DNA from: Croceibacterium selenioxidans
GTDB taxonomy: Bacteria; Pseudomonadota; Alphaproteobacteria; Sphingomonadales; Sphingomonadaceae
Length of the DNA: 64,000 nt
Assembly (NCBI RefSeq): GCF_018599195.1
Contig: NZ_JAHFVK010000001.1
Location: forward strand, 620,001-684,000
Direction of reading: 5' to 3'
Shown here: one piece after another, positions 28,550-37,623 of the stretch
How positions within the stretch are numbered: position 1 is the first letter of the stretch
Layout of the letters: each line of letters begins with the position of its first letter
Notes under the pieces: model-generated
What the model saw: only the letters and a program-made list of their open reading frames with translations
The model's database searches: none
What the model was told of the DNA's origin: nothing
Position numbers and translations under genes: made by a program

Positions 28550-29914
28550 ATGGCATCACGCGCGGACAATATCGCGAGCAATCTCAGTCTCGCCAATTTC
28601 TCCAAGGCGACCGAGCTCAAGCAGCGAATCTGGTTTACGATCGGCGCGCTGATCGTGTTCCGGTTCCTGAGCTTCGTCCCGCTTCCGGGTGTGAACCCGC
28701 TGATCCTGGAGTCGCTCTACGACCAGACTCGCGGCGGCATCCTCGATCTGTTCAACACATTCTCGGGCGGCAGCCTGGAGCGCATGAGTCTCATCGCGCT
28801 CGGCGTCATGCCTTACATTACCGCGTCCATCGTGGTGCAGCTGGCGGCAGCCCTGCATCCCTCGCTGGTCGCCCTCAAGAAAGAGGGCGAGGCAGGGCGC
28901 AAGAAGCTCAACCAGTACACCCGCTATGGCGCGGTGTTCCTCTGCGCGATCCAGGGCTGGTTCCTGGCCGCGGGGCTCGAGGCCTACGGTGCGCAGAGCG
29001 GCCTGCAGGCTGTGGTCAATCCTGGCCTGATGTTCCGCGTCGTTGCTGTCATCAACCTCGTCGGCGGGACCATGTTCCTGCTCTGGCTCGGTGAGCAAAT
29101 CACCAGCCGCGGCATCGGCAATGGCGTTTCGCTGATCATCATGGCGGGCATCGTCGCCCAGTTCCCGACATTCATCGCCAACCTGTTCGAAGGTGGGCGT
29201 ACGGGTTCGATCAACGTGTTCGTGATCGTGGCCCTGTTCGTGATGATCATCGCTCTGGTGCTGGGGATCTGCTTTATGGAGCGGGCGCAGCGGCGATTAT
29301 TGGTGCAGTATCCGAAGCGAGCGAGCGCGCGCGGGATGATGCAGGCCGATCGCAGCCATCTGCCGCTCAAACTCAACACCGCTGGCGTCATTCCGCCGAT
29401 CTTTGCCAGCTCGCTGTTGTTGCTGCCGCTGACCATCAGCCAGTTCGCCGGAAACTCGGTCAGCACCAGCAGCGCGTTCTACGGCGTGATCCAGACTCTG
29501 AACCAGTACCTGCAACACGGGCAGCCCCTGTATCTGGCGCTCTACGCCACGGGCATCATCTTCTTCTGTTTCTTCTACACGGCAGTCGTCTTCAATCCGG
29601 AAGAGACGGCCGAGAACCTCAAGAAGAATGGCGGGTTCATCCCCGGCATCCGTCCCGGCAAGCGTACCGCGGAATATCTCGATTATGTGCTGACGCGCAT
29701 CACCGTGATCGGTGCGATCTACCTGACGGTGGTCTGTGTGCTGCCGGAGTACATGATCGCGCAGACGGGCATTCCGCTGTTCCTCGGCGGCACCAGCCTG
29801 CTGATCGTGGTCAACGTCACGGTCGACACGATCAGCCAGATCCAGTCGCACCTGCTTGCGCACCAGTACGGTGACCTTATCAAGAAGGCCAAGCTGAAGG
29901 GCCGCTTGCGCTAA
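28550..29914 (+). CDS. secY: protein translocase subunit SecY
   Basis: The 454-residue, ten-helix channel of the Sec translocon is in the inner membrane. It shows the plug-region stretch RGGILDLFNTFSGGSLERMSLIALGVMPYITASIVVQL, the lateral-gate helices, and cytosolic loops with QYPKRASARGMM and FNPEETAENLKKNGGFIPGIRPGKRTAEYLDYVLTRIT. It follows rplO and precedes adk, as in most alphaproteobacteria. Confidence 0.98.
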   Translation: MASRADNIASNLSLANFSKATELKQRIWFTIGALIVFRFLSFVPLPGVNPLILESLYDQTRGGILDLFNTFSGGSLERMSLIALGVMPYITASIVVQLAAALHPSLVALKKEGEAGRKKLNQYTRYGAVFLCAIQGWFLAAGLEAYGAQSGLQAVVNPGLMFRVVAVINLVGGTMFLLWLGEQITSRGIGNGVSLIIMAGIVAQFPTFIANLFEGGRTGSINVFVIVALFVMIIALVLGICFMERAQRRLLVQYPKRASARGMMQADRSHLPLKLNTAGVIPPIFASSLLLLPLTISQFAGNSVSTSSAFYGVIQTLNQYLQHGQPLYLALYATGIIFFCFFYTAVVFNPEETAENLKKNGGFIPGIRPGKRTAEYLDYVLTRITVIGAIYLTVVCVLPEYMIAQTGIPLFLGGTSLLIVVNVTVDTISQIQSHLLAHQYGDLIKKAKLKGRLR

Positions 29915-29966
29915 AAGGGGCGCGGAGCTTCCGTCCTGGCCAGGACGGTGCAAACGGGGGAGCGTA

Positions 29967-30617
29967 GTGAACATCATTCTTCTTGGCCCGCCGGGGGCAG
30001 GCAAGGGTACACAAGCCCAGCGCCTGGTCGAAGGCCGCGGCATGGTTCAGCTTTCGACTGGCGACATGCTTCGCGAAACCCGCAAGGCGGACACACCGCT
30101 CGGCCGTCAGGTCGCAGAGGTCATGGATTCGGGGGCGCTTGTTTCCGATGAGATCGTAACGGCGATGATCGACGAGAAGCTCGCTAGCCTCGATCCAGCG
30201 ACCGGAGTCATCTTTGACGGCTATCCTCGCACCGCGGCTCAGGCCGAAACGCTCGATGCCATTCTCGCCGGTCGCGGTCGAAAGCTCGACCGCGTGATCG
30301 AGTTGGGAGTGGATGAGGACGCCTTGGTCGAACGCATCGTCGGCCGCTACACCTGCGCCACCTGCGGCAAGGGCTATCACGACAGGTTCGAGCGTCCGAA
30401 AGTCGAAGGTACTTGCGATAAGTGCGGCGGGCATGAGTTCAAGCGCCGCGCCGACGACAACGAAGAGACCGTCCGCACCCGCATGGGCGAGTACCGCGCC
30501 AAGACCGCACCGATCCTGCCCTATTACGAAGCCCGCGGCCTTGTGACGCGCGTCAACGGGATGGCTCCGATCGACGAAGTTTCCGGCGCTATTGGGGCTA
30601 TTCTCGACGCGGATTGA
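29967..30617 (+). CDS. adk: adenylate kinase, zinc-LID form
   Basis: The 216-residue enzyme interconverts ATP + AMP and 2 ADP. It starts with GTG 29967 and has P-loop LLGPPGAGKGTQAQRL, the NMP-binding GDMLRETRKADTPLG, FDGYPRTAAQAE, and a LID domain with a four-cysteine zinc site (CATCGKGYHDRF...CDKCGG). The cysteine LID is the structural, metal-binding variant. It belongs to the rplO-secY-adk group. Confidence 0.97.
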   Translation: MNIILLGPPGAGKGTQAQRLVEGRGMVQLSTGDMLRETRKADTPLGRQVAEVMDSGALVSDEIVTAMIDEKLASLDPATGVIFDGYPRTAAQAETLDAILAGRGRKLDRVIELGVDEDALVERIVGRYTCATCGKGYHDRFERPKVEGTCDKCGGHEFKRRADDNEETVRTRMGEYRAKTAPILPYYEARGLVTRVNGMAPIDEVSGAIGAILDAD

Positions 30618-30631
30618 ACCGCGGCACTGTC

Positions 30632-30661
30632 TGGGTCATCCTCCGGCAAGGAGGTGACCCA
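30632..30661 (+). promoter_or_regulatory. hairpin that sequesters the Shine-Dalgarno and start of the next gene
   Basis: TGGGTCA-T-CCTCC (30632-30644) pairs with GGAGGTGACCCA (30650-30661) around loop GGCAA. This gives 12 base pairs with one bulged T. The 3' arm contains the complete Shine-Dalgarno AAGGAGGTGA (30648-30657) and the A of the ATG at 30661. The sequence directly supports occlusion of the initiation site; whether it acts as a thermometer, a terminator of adk (a pyrimidine-rich, T-containing stretch follows) or a ligand-controlled switch is inference. Confidence 0.6.
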
Positions 30662-31203
30662 TGCGCCTTTTCCTATTTCTCTTGCCGGCGTCGTTGAGCC
30701 TGGCGACCCCCGGGTCGGTTGTGGCGGAGGTGGCCGCGTCGAGTGAAGCCGGCTTCGTTTCGCACAACGAAGTGCTGGTCCCGGTCTCGCCGGAACAGGC
30801 TTGGGCGGTGCTGATCCGTCCTTCGCAATGGTGGAACAGCTCGCACACTTATTCCGGCGACGCCGCGAACATGACGATGAACGCTGCGGCCGGCGGGTGC
30901 TTTTGCGAGCGAGTGCCGGGAAAGGGCGCACCCGATGGCGAGATCGAGCACATGCGGGTCGTGTATATTTCCCCCTATTCTGCCTTGCGCCTGAGCGGGG
31001 GGCTTGGCCCGCTACAGTCAGAGGCCGTGTCCGGCGTGCTGACGGTCACTCTCAAGCCCGAGGGACAGGGAACGCGGATTGCATTCGACTATGCCGTGGG
31101 GGGCTATATGCGTCCCTCAATGACCGAGATGGCGCCGGTGGCCGACGGGGTGGTCGGCGAACAGCTCCAGCGGCTCGGCGAGCGCCTCGGAAAAACCGGC
31201 TGA
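30661..31203 (+). CDS. exported SRPBCC-like (START/AHSA1-type) protein
   Basis: The 180-residue product has a signal peptide (RLFLFLLPASLSLATPGSVVA). An SRPBCC fold is suggested by SHNEVLVPVSPEQAWAVLIRPSQWWNSSHTYSGDAANMTM, followed by GGCFCERVPGKG and a beta-strand ladder (GVLTVTLKPEGQGTRIAFDYAVGGY). Cytosolic AHSA1 relatives alter growth or bind ligands; an exported version here might bind a hydrophobic ligand in the periplasm. It sits between adk and rpsM, where most relatives have nothing. Its start is inside a strong hairpin. Confidence 0.75.
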   Translation: MRLFLFLLPASLSLATPGSVVAEVAASSEAGFVSHNEVLVPVSPEQAWAVLIRPSQWWNSSHTYSGDAANMTMNAAAGGCFCERVPGKGAPDGEIEHMRVVYISPYSALRLSGGLGPLQSEAVSGVLTVTLKPEGQGTRIAFDYAVGGYMRPSMTEMAPVADGVVGEQLQRLGERLGKTG

Positions 31204-31219
31204 CGCGAACGGCTAATTT

Positions 31220-31342
31220 TTGACGGGACCGCCGTTTTGTTGTAGGCGAGAGCGTGAAATCGGGCTGGAGGCCTGCGTTATGCGGCCGATCCGGTCCTGC
31301 GCGCGTTTCGCTGTTGACGGCGAGAGCGATTCGCCGTAAGCG
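31220..31342 (+). promoter_or_regulatory. two candidate promoters ahead of rpsM
   Basis: TTGACG (31220) with TAGGCG (31243) and TTGACG (31314) with TAAGCG (31337) both have exact 17-nt spacers. They lie in the 294-nt gap before rpsM, which otherwise holds no gene I can support. The -35 elements are good, the -10 elements weak. Confidence 0.35.
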
Positions 31343-31497
31343 CGCCGCTCATTCGACACTTGCAGGGGCAGTTCGGCAGGCGGGCCAGGTGCTTGTCCAA
31401 CCGGACTTATTGCCATTGGAGCAATACCCAGCCAGTGTAGATGAGCAAAAGCGATGAGATAGGGGGCTCCGGCCCTCTGTGGAGCATGGAGAATTAA

Positions 31498-31866
31498 GTG
31501 GCTCGTATTGCCGGGGTAAACCTCCCCACCAACAAGCGCGTGATCGTCGCGCTGACCTACATCCATGGTATTGGCCCGACCACGGCGAAGAAGATCGCCG
31601 ACAAGCTGGGCATCGATCATAGCCGCCGCGTCCAGGATCTTTCGGATGCCGAAGTGCTGCAGATCCGCGAAACCATCGACGCTGACTACACCGTGGAAGG
31701 CGACCTGCGTCGCGACACCGCGATGAACATCAAGCGCCTGATGGACCTGGCCTGCTACCGCGGCCTGCGTCATCGCAAGGGCCTGCCCGTTCGCGGACAG
31801 CGCACGCATACCAACGCCCGTACCCGCAAGGGCAAGGCCAAGCCGATCGCCGGCAAGAAGAAGTAA
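31498..31866 (+). CDS. rpsM: 30S ribosomal protein S13
   Basis: The 122-residue intersubunit-bridge protein starts with GTG 31498 ([33 protein letters not shown]). It has [32 protein letters not shown] and a basic C-terminal tail reaching the P-site tRNA. It opens the alpha operon with rpsK, rpoA and rplQ. Confidence 0.98.
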   Translation: MARIAGVNLPTNKRVIVALTYIHGIGPTTAKKIADKLGIDHSRRVQDLSDAEVLQIRETIDADYTVEGDLRRDTAMNIKRLMDLACYRGLRHRKGLPVRGQRTHTNARTRKGKAKPIAGKKK

Positions 31867-31920
31867 GCGCGCCCTTAAGGCAGCAGCTTACTCTCTCAGG
31901 ATTAGGACAGGACACGAACC

Positions 31921-32310
31921 ATGGCACGCGAACCCCAGCGCATCAAAAGGCGGGAGCGCAAGAATATCACCAGCGGCGTCGCTCACGTGAACGCCAGCTT
32001 CAATAACACCATGATCACCATCACCGACGCGCAGGGCAATGCGATCAGCTGGTCCAGCGCCGGCATGATGGGCTTCAAGGGCAGCCGCAAGTCGACTCCC
32101 TATGCCGCCCAGGTCGCCGCGGACGATGCCGGCAAGAAGGCCGCCGAGCACGGCGTCCGTACGCTGGAAGTGGAGATCAAGGGGCCGGGTTCGGGTCGCG
32201 AAAGCGCGCTCCGGGCCTTGCAGGCAGTCGGCTTCACCATCACATCCATCCGCGATGTGACCCCGATCCCGCACAACGGGGTCCGGCCGTCCAAGCGTCG
32301 CCGCGTCTGA
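31921..32310 (+). CDS. rpsK: 30S ribosomal protein S11
   Basis: The 129-residue platform protein shows [61 protein letters not shown] and the C-terminal [18 protein letters not shown]. Normal length; 54 nt after rpsM. Confidence 0.98.
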   Translation: MAREPQRIKRRERKNITSGVAHVNASFNNTMITITDAQGNAISWSSAGMMGFKGSRKSTPYAAQVAADDAGKKAAEHGVRTLEVEIKGPGSGRESALRALQAVGFTITSIRDVTPIPHNGVRPSKRRRV

Positions 32311-32414
32311 TCGAACCTGCTGGCGGCCTTAGGGCCGTCATTTGAATTCGGATCGGCCGCGGAGCTCCCAGCGCTCCAAGGCCGTTCCACCCGAAACACC
32401 TTTAGGGGAAGTCC

Positions 32415-33470
32415 ATGTCCGTCAACACCAAGAACTGGCAGGAACTCAAGAAACCCAACAGCCTCGACATCAAGAGCGGCGGCGACGCGAAGCGCAAGGC
32501 GACTTTCGTGGCCGAGCCGCTCGAGCGCGGTTTTGGCTTGACGCTCGGTAACGCGCTGCGGCGCGTGCTCTTGTCGAGCCTTCAGGGCGCGGCAATCACC
32601 TCGATCCGCATCGAGAACGTGCTGCACGAGTTCTCGTCGCTCGCCGGCGTGCGCGAGGACGTGACCGACATCGTCCTCAACGTGAAGCAGATCGCCCTCA
32701 GGATGGAAGGCGAAGGCCCGAAGCGGCTTCAGCTTTCCGCCACCGGCCCGGCCGAAGTCACTGCCGGTGACATCGCCGTTTCGGGCGACATCGAAGTCCT
32801 CAACAAGGACCTCGTGATTTGCCACCTCGACGAAGGCGCGACGCTCAACATGGAGCTGACCGCCGACACCGGTAAGGGTTATGTCCCCGCTGTGTCGAAC
32901 CGTCCGGTCGACGCGCCGATCGGCCTGATCCCGATCGACTCGCTCTACTCGCCGATCCGCCAGGTCAGCTACAAGGTCGACAACGCCCGCGTCGGGCAGG
33001 AACTCGACTATGACAAGCTGTCGATCACGGTCGAGACCGACGGCACCGTCACCCCGGAAGACGCCGTGGCCTATGCCGCGCGCATACTCCAGGACCAGCT
33101 GACGCTGTTCGTCCACTTCGAAGAAGGCATTCCGCAGCCGTCCAGCCCGATGATCGGTGTGGCCGCGCAGCCGGAAGAGAGCGACGCCAATCAGCTCAAC
33201 CGTTACCTTCTCAAGAAGGTCGACGAACTCGAGCTGTCGGTCCGTTCGGCCAACTGCCTCAAGAACGACAACATCATCTACATCGGCGACCTGGTCCAGA
33301 AGACCGAAGCCGAGATGCTGCGCACGCCGAACTTCGGCCGCAAGTCGCTCAACGAGATCAAGGAAGTGCTGTCCAGCATGGGCCTGCGCCTCGGCATGGA
33401 CATCCCGGGCTGGCCGCCTGAGAACATCGAAGAGATGGCCAAGAAGCTCGAACAAGAGCTGCTGGGTTAA
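32415..33470 (+). CDS. rpoA: RNA polymerase subunit alpha
   Basis: The 351-residue subunit has an N-terminal dimerisation domain ([45 protein letters not shown]) and a C-terminal helix-hairpin-helix domain ([44 protein letters not shown]). The latter contacts UP elements and activators. Length and linker are normal. A CCTCCCCG/CGGGGAGG hairpin follows at 33478. Confidence 0.98.
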   Translation: MSVNTKNWQELKKPNSLDIKSGGDAKRKATFVAEPLERGFGLTLGNALRRVLLSSLQGAAITSIRIENVLHEFSSLAGVREDVTDIVLNVKQIALRMEGEGPKRLQLSATGPAEVTAGDIAVSGDIEVLNKDLVICHLDEGATLNMELTADTGKGYVPAVSNRPVDAPIGLIPIDSLYSPIRQVSYKVDNARVGQELDYDKLSITVETDGTVTPEDAVAYAARILQDQLTLFVHFEEGIPQPSSPMIGVAAQPEESDANQLNRYLLKKVDELELSVRSANCLKNDNIIYIGDLVQKTEAEMLRTPNFGRKSLNEIKEVLSSMGLRLGMDIPGWPPENIEEMAKKLEQELLG

Positions 33471-33477
33471 GAATGGA

Positions 33478-33505
33478 CCTCCCCGGGTTCGCTCGGGGAG
33501 GGTTT
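33478..33505 (+). terminator. hairpin between rpoA and rplQ (weak terminator or processing site)
   Basis: CCTCCCCG (33478-33485) and CGGGGAGG (33494-33501) enclose 8 nt; only GGTTTA follows. The U-tract is poor, so partial termination, pausing or RNA processing before rplQ is more likely than a full stop. Confidence 0.4.
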
Positions 33506-33585
33506 ACGGGTTATTGGGCGGCGACCCTGACTGCCGCCTGGATCGGGCTACCTGACACGGGCCCCCTACGAACGGAGTACAAGAA

Positions 33586-34002
33586 ATGCGTCACGGTCAC
33601 GGCGGCCGCAAGCTGCAGCGCAAGTCCGGCCATCGCGCCGCCCTTCTGCGCAACATGGCAGCGGCCCTTATCAAGCACGAGCAGATCCAGACCACCACGC
33701 CGAAGGCGAAGGAACTGCGTCCCTACGTCGAGAAGCTGATCACGCTGGCCAAGCATGGCGGCCTTTCGAACCGTCGTCTGGCGCACGCGCGCATTCTCGA
33801 CGAAGCGCAAGAGAAGAAGCTGTTCGAGGTTCTCGCGGCTCGCTACGCCGACCGTGAAGGCGGCTACACCCGCATCATCAAGGCGGGCATCCGCGCCAGC
33901 GACGCCGCCCCGATCGCGATCATCGAGCTCGTTGACCGCGACGTCGACGCCAAGGGCCAGGACAGCGGTCCGGTGTTGAACGAGGAACTGGAAGAAGCGT
34001 AA
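33586..34002 (+). CDS. rplQ: 50S ribosomal protein L17
   Basis: The 138-residue tunnel-exit protein shows [56 protein letters not shown] and [28 protein letters not shown]. It ends with an acidic tail, as in other alphaproteobacteria. Last gene of the ribosomal superoperon; a strong terminator follows. Confidence 0.98.
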   Translation: MRHGHGGRKLQRKSGHRAALLRNMAAALIKHEQIQTTTPKAKELRPYVEKLITLAKHGGLSNRRLAHARILDEAQEKKLFEVLAARYADREGGYTRIIKAGIRASDAAPIAIIELVDRDVDAKGQDSGPVLNEELEEA

Positions 34003-34030
34003 GGCTCCGGTTCATCCCGTAATTTGCAAA

Positions 34031-34066
34031 GGCGGTTGCGATTGTTACGATCGCAGCCGCCTTTTG
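34031..34066 (+). terminator. intrinsic terminator after rplQ
   Basis: GGCGGTTGCGAT (34031-34042) pairs with ATCGCAGCCGCC (34050-34061) in 12 base pairs around a 7-nt loop, followed by TTTT. It lies 29 nt after the rplQ stop and ends the superoperon. Confidence 0.85.
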
Positions 34067-34084
34067 CATTTCTGGAGCCCCTTG

Positions 34085-36214
34085 ATGCGTCTTCCTGTTG
34101 TCGTCACGGCATTCGCCGCCGTTGTTCTTTCCGTTCCCTTGCAGGCCCAGGACATGACCGCTCCACAATACCCTGAAACCCGCCGCGATGACGTGGTGGA
34201 GACCCTCTTCGGCGAACAGATCGCTGACCCCTACCGCTGGCTCGAAAACGATGTGCGCAATGATGCCGAGGTAGCCGACTGGGTGGAGCGACAGAATGCG
34301 CTAACCGGCACTTATCTGGCCAAGCTGCCGATGCGCGATTGGTTCAAGCAGCGGATCGGTCAGCTCTATGACTTTGAGCGTTTCTCGACGCCGGTGAAGC
34401 GCGGTAACCGCTACTTTTACACCCGCAATTCGGGTCTGCAGAACCAGTCCCCGCTGTATGTGCGGGAAGGATTGGAGGCGGAGCCGCGGCTGCTGATCGA
34501 TCCCAACACCTGGGCGAACGACGGCGCGACCGCTCTCGACGCCTGGCGCGCCTCGCCGAATGGTTCGAAGGTTCTCTACAGCGTGCAGGACGGCGGCAGC
34601 GACTGGCGTATCATCCGGGTGCTCGACGTGGCCACCGGCCAGCAGCTGAACGAAGAGGTCCGCTGGGCCAAGTTCACCGACCTGGCCTGGGTCGGCGAAG
34701 AAGGTTTCCTATACTCGCGCTTTCCGGAGCCCGAGCAAGGGCAGGACTTTCAGGCGCTGAACTATGACCAGGCGGTCTACTTCCACCGCCTCGGCACGCC
34801 GCAGAGCGAGGACCAACTGGTGTACTCGACGCCGGCCAACCGCGACTACAACCACAGCGCCACCGTTACGAGCGATGGGCGCTGGGCCATCATCACGACC
34901 TCGGTCGGCACGGACGCCCGCTACGAGGTGCGCGCTATCGATCTCGCGGCGCGCGATACCCAGGGCTGGGCTGCGCGCGAGCTGGTGACCGGCTTCGACA
35001 ACGCCTGGAACCTTGTCGACGGCGTCGGCGGGCGACTGTGGTTCTCCACGAACAAAGGCGCGCCGCGTTATCGCGTCGTTTCGGTCGACCTCGACAATCC
35101 GGCAAGCGACTGGGCCGAGATCGTCCCCGAGAAGGAGCAGCCGATTGATGGTGCGTCGATCGTCGGCGACCGCCTGGTGCTGTCTTACCTCAAGGACGCG
35201 ACAGCTCTTGCACGCACCTTCGACCTCAGCGGCAAGGAACTGGCTCCGGTTGAGCTGACGGGGCTCGGTTCGGTTTCAGGGTTTACCGGCAAGCCAGGGG
35301 ATCCGGAGACCTTCTACAGCTTTTCCAGCTTCAACCGACCGGCGACGATCTACCGTCTCAACGTCGCAACTGGCGAAAGCTCGGTCTTCGCGCAGCCGGA
35401 ACTCAAGTTCGATCCCGAGAGCATTGTGGTCGAACAGCGGTTCTACGCCTCTAGGGACGGCACTCGCGTGCCGGTGTTCATAGTCCGCCGCAAGGACGTG
35501 ACTGGCCCGGCGCCCACGTTGCTCTACGGCTACGGCGGGTTCGATGTCTCGCTGACACCATCCTTTGCACCTTCGCGCCTTGCCTGGATCGAGGCGGGCG
35601 GGGTGTTCGCGCTCGCCAACATTCGGGGCGGTGGTGAATACGGCAAGGCCTGGCATGACGGCGGCCGTCTGAACAACAAGCAGAACGTGTTCGACGACTT
35701 CATCGCCGCGGCCGAATTCCTCAAGGCTGAGAACGTGGCCAGCCAGGTCGCCGTGCAGGGCGGTTCTAACGGCGGTCTCCTGGTGGGCGCAGTGGTCAAT
35801 CAGCGGCCGGACCTATTCGCGGCAGGAAATGCGCAGGTCGGGGTGATGGACATGCTGCGTTTCGACCGCTGGACTGCCGGACGCTACTGGGTAGACGACT
35901 ATGGCTACCCGGACCGGGAAGCGGACTTCAAAGTCCTGCGCACCTATTCGCCCTACCACAACATCCGTTCGGGCACGGAATACCCGGCGGTCATCGTCAC
36001 GACGGCCGACACCGACGACCGTGTGGTGCCGGGGCATAGCTTCAAGTACACCGCTGCGCTCCAGGCTGCCGATCTCGGCGACAAGCCGCACCTCATCCGG
36101 ATCGAAACCCGCGCGGGCCACGGTTCGGGCAAGCCGACGGACAAGGCGATCGAGGAAGCTTCCGACATTCTGGCGTTCCTCGGCAAGTGGGCCGGGCTTA
36201 CAGCTCCGCAGTGA
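34085..36214 (+). CDS. prolyl oligopeptidase family (S9A) serine peptidase, exported
   Basis: The 709-residue product has a signal peptide (RLPVVVTAFAAVVLSVPLQAQ), the N-terminal wrap segment RWLENDVRNDAEVADWVERQNALT, a beta-propeller and a C-terminal alpha/beta-hydrolase. The nucleophile is in VQGGSNGGLL, the acid in TADTDDRVVPGHS and the histidine in RAGHGSGKPT. GGGEYGKAWH is the conserved S9A loop. It cleaves short peptides after proline and is likely periplasmic. The ATG at 34085 opens the signal peptide; an in-frame codon at 34064 lies inside the terminator. Confidence 0.92.
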   Translation: MRLPVVVTAFAAVVLSVPLQAQDMTAPQYPETRRDDVVETLFGEQIADPYRWLENDVRNDAEVADWVERQNALTGTYLAKLPMRDWFKQRIGQLYDFERFSTPVKRGNRYFYTRNSGLQNQSPLYVREGLEAEPRLLIDPNTWANDGATALDAWRASPNGSKVLYSVQDGGSDWRIIRVLDVATGQQLNEEVRWAKFTDLAWVGEEGFLYSRFPEPEQGQDFQALNYDQAVYFHRLGTPQSEDQLVYSTPANRDYNHSATVTSDGRWAIITTSVGTDARYEVRAIDLAARDTQGWAARELVTGFDNAWNLVDGVGGRLWFSTNKGAPRYRVVSVDLDNPASDWAEIVPEKEQPIDGASIVGDRLVLSYLKDATALARTFDLSGKELAPVELTGLGSVSGFTGKPGDPETFYSFSSFNRPATIYRLNVATGESSVFAQPELKFDPESIVVEQRFYASRDGTRVPVFIVRRKDVTGPAPTLLYGYGGFDVSLTPSFAPSRLAWIEAGGVFALANIRGGGEYGKAWHDGGRLNNKQNVFDDFIAAAEFLKAENVASQVAVQGGSNGGLLVGAVVNQRPDLFAAGNAQVGVMDMLRFDRWTAGRYWVDDYGYPDREADFKVLRTYSPYHNIRSGTEYPAVIVTTADTDDRVVPGHSFKYTAALQAADLGDKPHLIRIETRAGHGSGKPTDKAIEEASDILAFLGKWAGLTAPQ

Positions 36215-36303
36215 TGTTCAGAAAACAAAGTTGAAAGCTGAACAATATCTGTCAGCGACATTCAGGCATCGCATATCGCGCCAGTGATAGCTCCTGACTC
36301 GGC

Positions 36304-36322
36304 AAGGGACATCGAGTCCCTT
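36304..36322. other. leader hairpin ahead of the RY-rich secreted protein
   Basis: AAGGGAC (36304-36310) pairs perfectly with GTCCCTT (36316-36322) around ATCGA, 22 nt before the ATG at 36345. It might influence translation or mRNA stability. Confidence 0.35.
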
Positions 36323-36344
36323 CGAGAGTTGAGAGGAGCAGACC

Positions 36345-36935
36345 ATGACGTCCATTTCCAAAGCCTTGGTCGGAACTATCGCGGCTGGCGCGATGGCGGT
36401 GACCGCGACTGTTCCTGCACAAGCGCAGTCGCGCAACCATCGCGATAATGACGGCATCGATGCCGGAGATATCATCGCTGGTGCGCTGATCATTGGCGGC
36501 ATTGCCGCGGTGGCGAGTGCGGTGGGTCGCGACAACGATCGCTACAATCGCTACGACGGCGGCGACTATGGCCGCTACGATCGTGGTTACGACAACCGCT
36601 ACGCCCGCGCCGGAAATCCGCGCCAGGCCGTCGAGCAGTGCGTCAATGCCGCGGAGCGTGGCGCCAACCGCTCTTATCGTGGCAACTCGCAGGTGACCGA
36701 TATCCGCAATATCGATCGCAAGCGGGACGGCTACACGGTCAAGGGTCGCATTGCGGTGAACACCGCGGGACGTGACTGGCGCCGCGGCGATGCGGTCTAC
36801 GGTCGCGGCTGGAACGGTGATTACCGCGGGTGGAACAACAACTACCGCGGTTATGACGCCGGCAGCTTCACCTGCAAGGTACGCTACGGCCAAGTCGTCG
36901 ACCTCGACTACAACGGCATCCGCGGCCTCGGGTAA
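36345..36935 (+). CDS. secreted hypothetical protein with Arg/Tyr-rich segment
   Basis: The 196-residue product has a signal peptide (TSISKALVGTIAAGAMAVTATVPAQA), a hydrophobic segment (DIIAGALIIGGIAAVASAVG), an Asp/Arg/Tyr repeat-like stretch (DRYNRYDGGDYGRYDRGYD) and a C-terminal domain with two cysteines (VEQCVNAAERGANRSYRG...SFTCKVRYGQVVDLDYNGIRG). GAGAGGAG upstream supports the start. Similar proteins are frequent in sphingomonads with no assigned function; an envelope role is likely. Confidence 0.75.
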   Translation: MTSISKALVGTIAAGAMAVTATVPAQAQSRNHRDNDGIDAGDIIAGALIIGGIAAVASAVGRDNDRYNRYDGGDYGRYDRGYDNRYARAGNPRQAVEQCVNAAERGANRSYRGNSQVTDIRNIDRKRDGYTVKGRIAVNTAGRDWRRGDAVYGRGWNGDYRGWNNNYRGYDAGSFTCKVRYGQVVDLDYNGIRGLG

Positions 36936-36961
36936 TCCCCTCCCCAAAGGACCGCGACAGG

Positions 36962-36989
36962 CGGCCCGGGCGATGAGCCCGGGCCGTTT
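36962..36989. terminator. hairpin between convergent genes
   Basis: CGGCCCGGGC (36962-36971) and GCCCGGGCCG (36977-36986) form a perfect 10-bp stem with a 5-nt loop, followed by TTTG. It lies 27 nt after the secreted-protein gene and 17 nt from the stop of the converging TRIC gene. Confidence 0.6.
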
Positions 36990-37005
36990 GCGTTGTGGGA
37001 CACGC

Positions 37006-37623
37006 CTAGGGATCGCGCGAGTAGGCGGGTAGTTCGATATTCCAGATCAGAGCCGCGCCACGCAGGCAGAAGCCGGCCACGGCGGCAATGGCCCACACGG
37101 TGAACAATGGCAGCCCGGCGAGAGTACCCAAGGCGCACATCGTGGCCGATAGCGCCGCGGCGGTGACGTAGAGTTCGGGCCGCATGAGGATCGAGGGCCG
37201 GCCCGCCAGTACGTCGCGAATGATGCCGCCGACACAACCGGTAATTACGCCCATCAGGATCGCCGGCACCGGCGCCACGCCATAGGCCAGAGCCTTGGCC
37301 GTCCCCAAAACCGAATAGACCGCCAGGCCGACCGCATCGGCCCAGTCGAGCATCTTGCCCTCCCACCAGCGGCTCGGTGTGAACCAGGTGATGAACGCGA
37401 TCATCAGGATAACCGGCGCCACCCACGGATCGCGCACCCAGAACACCGGCGCGTCGATCAGGAGGTCGCGCACCGAGCCCCCGCCAACACCTGTCACCAG
37501 CGCGAAGAACACCACCGAGACAATCGTCTGCCGCATCTTGGCGGCAAGCAAAGCGCCGCTGAGGGCGAAGACCGCTATGCCGGTGAGATCGAGCAGCGGG
37601 GGCAGGGCAGGGGGCGGTGTCAT
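37006..37623 (-). CDS. trimeric intracellular cation channel family (UPF0126) membrane protein
   Basis: The 205-residue, seven-helix inner membrane protein has the duplicated UPF0126 motif: ALLAAKMRQTIVSVVFFALVTGVGGGSVRDLLI and MGVITGCVGGIIRDVLAGRPSIL, each with the GGG/GGxxRDxL signature. Bacterial members conduct cations; earlier proposals named glycine transport. The start MTPPPALPPLLDLTG at 37623 overlaps the PepSY gene stop by 4 nt, so the two are translationally coupled. Upstream in-frame codons lie within the PepSY gene. Confidence 0.88.
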   Translation of the reverse strand: MTPPPALPPLLDLTGIAVFALSGALLAAKMRQTIVSVVFFALVTGVGGGSVRDLLIDAPVFWVRDPWVAPVILMIAFITWFTPSRWWEGKMLDWADAVGLAVYSVLGTAKALAYGVAPVPAILMGVITGCVGGIIRDVLAGRPSILMRPELYVTAAALSATMCALGTLAGLPLFTVWAIAAVAGFCLRGAALIWNIELPAYSRDP

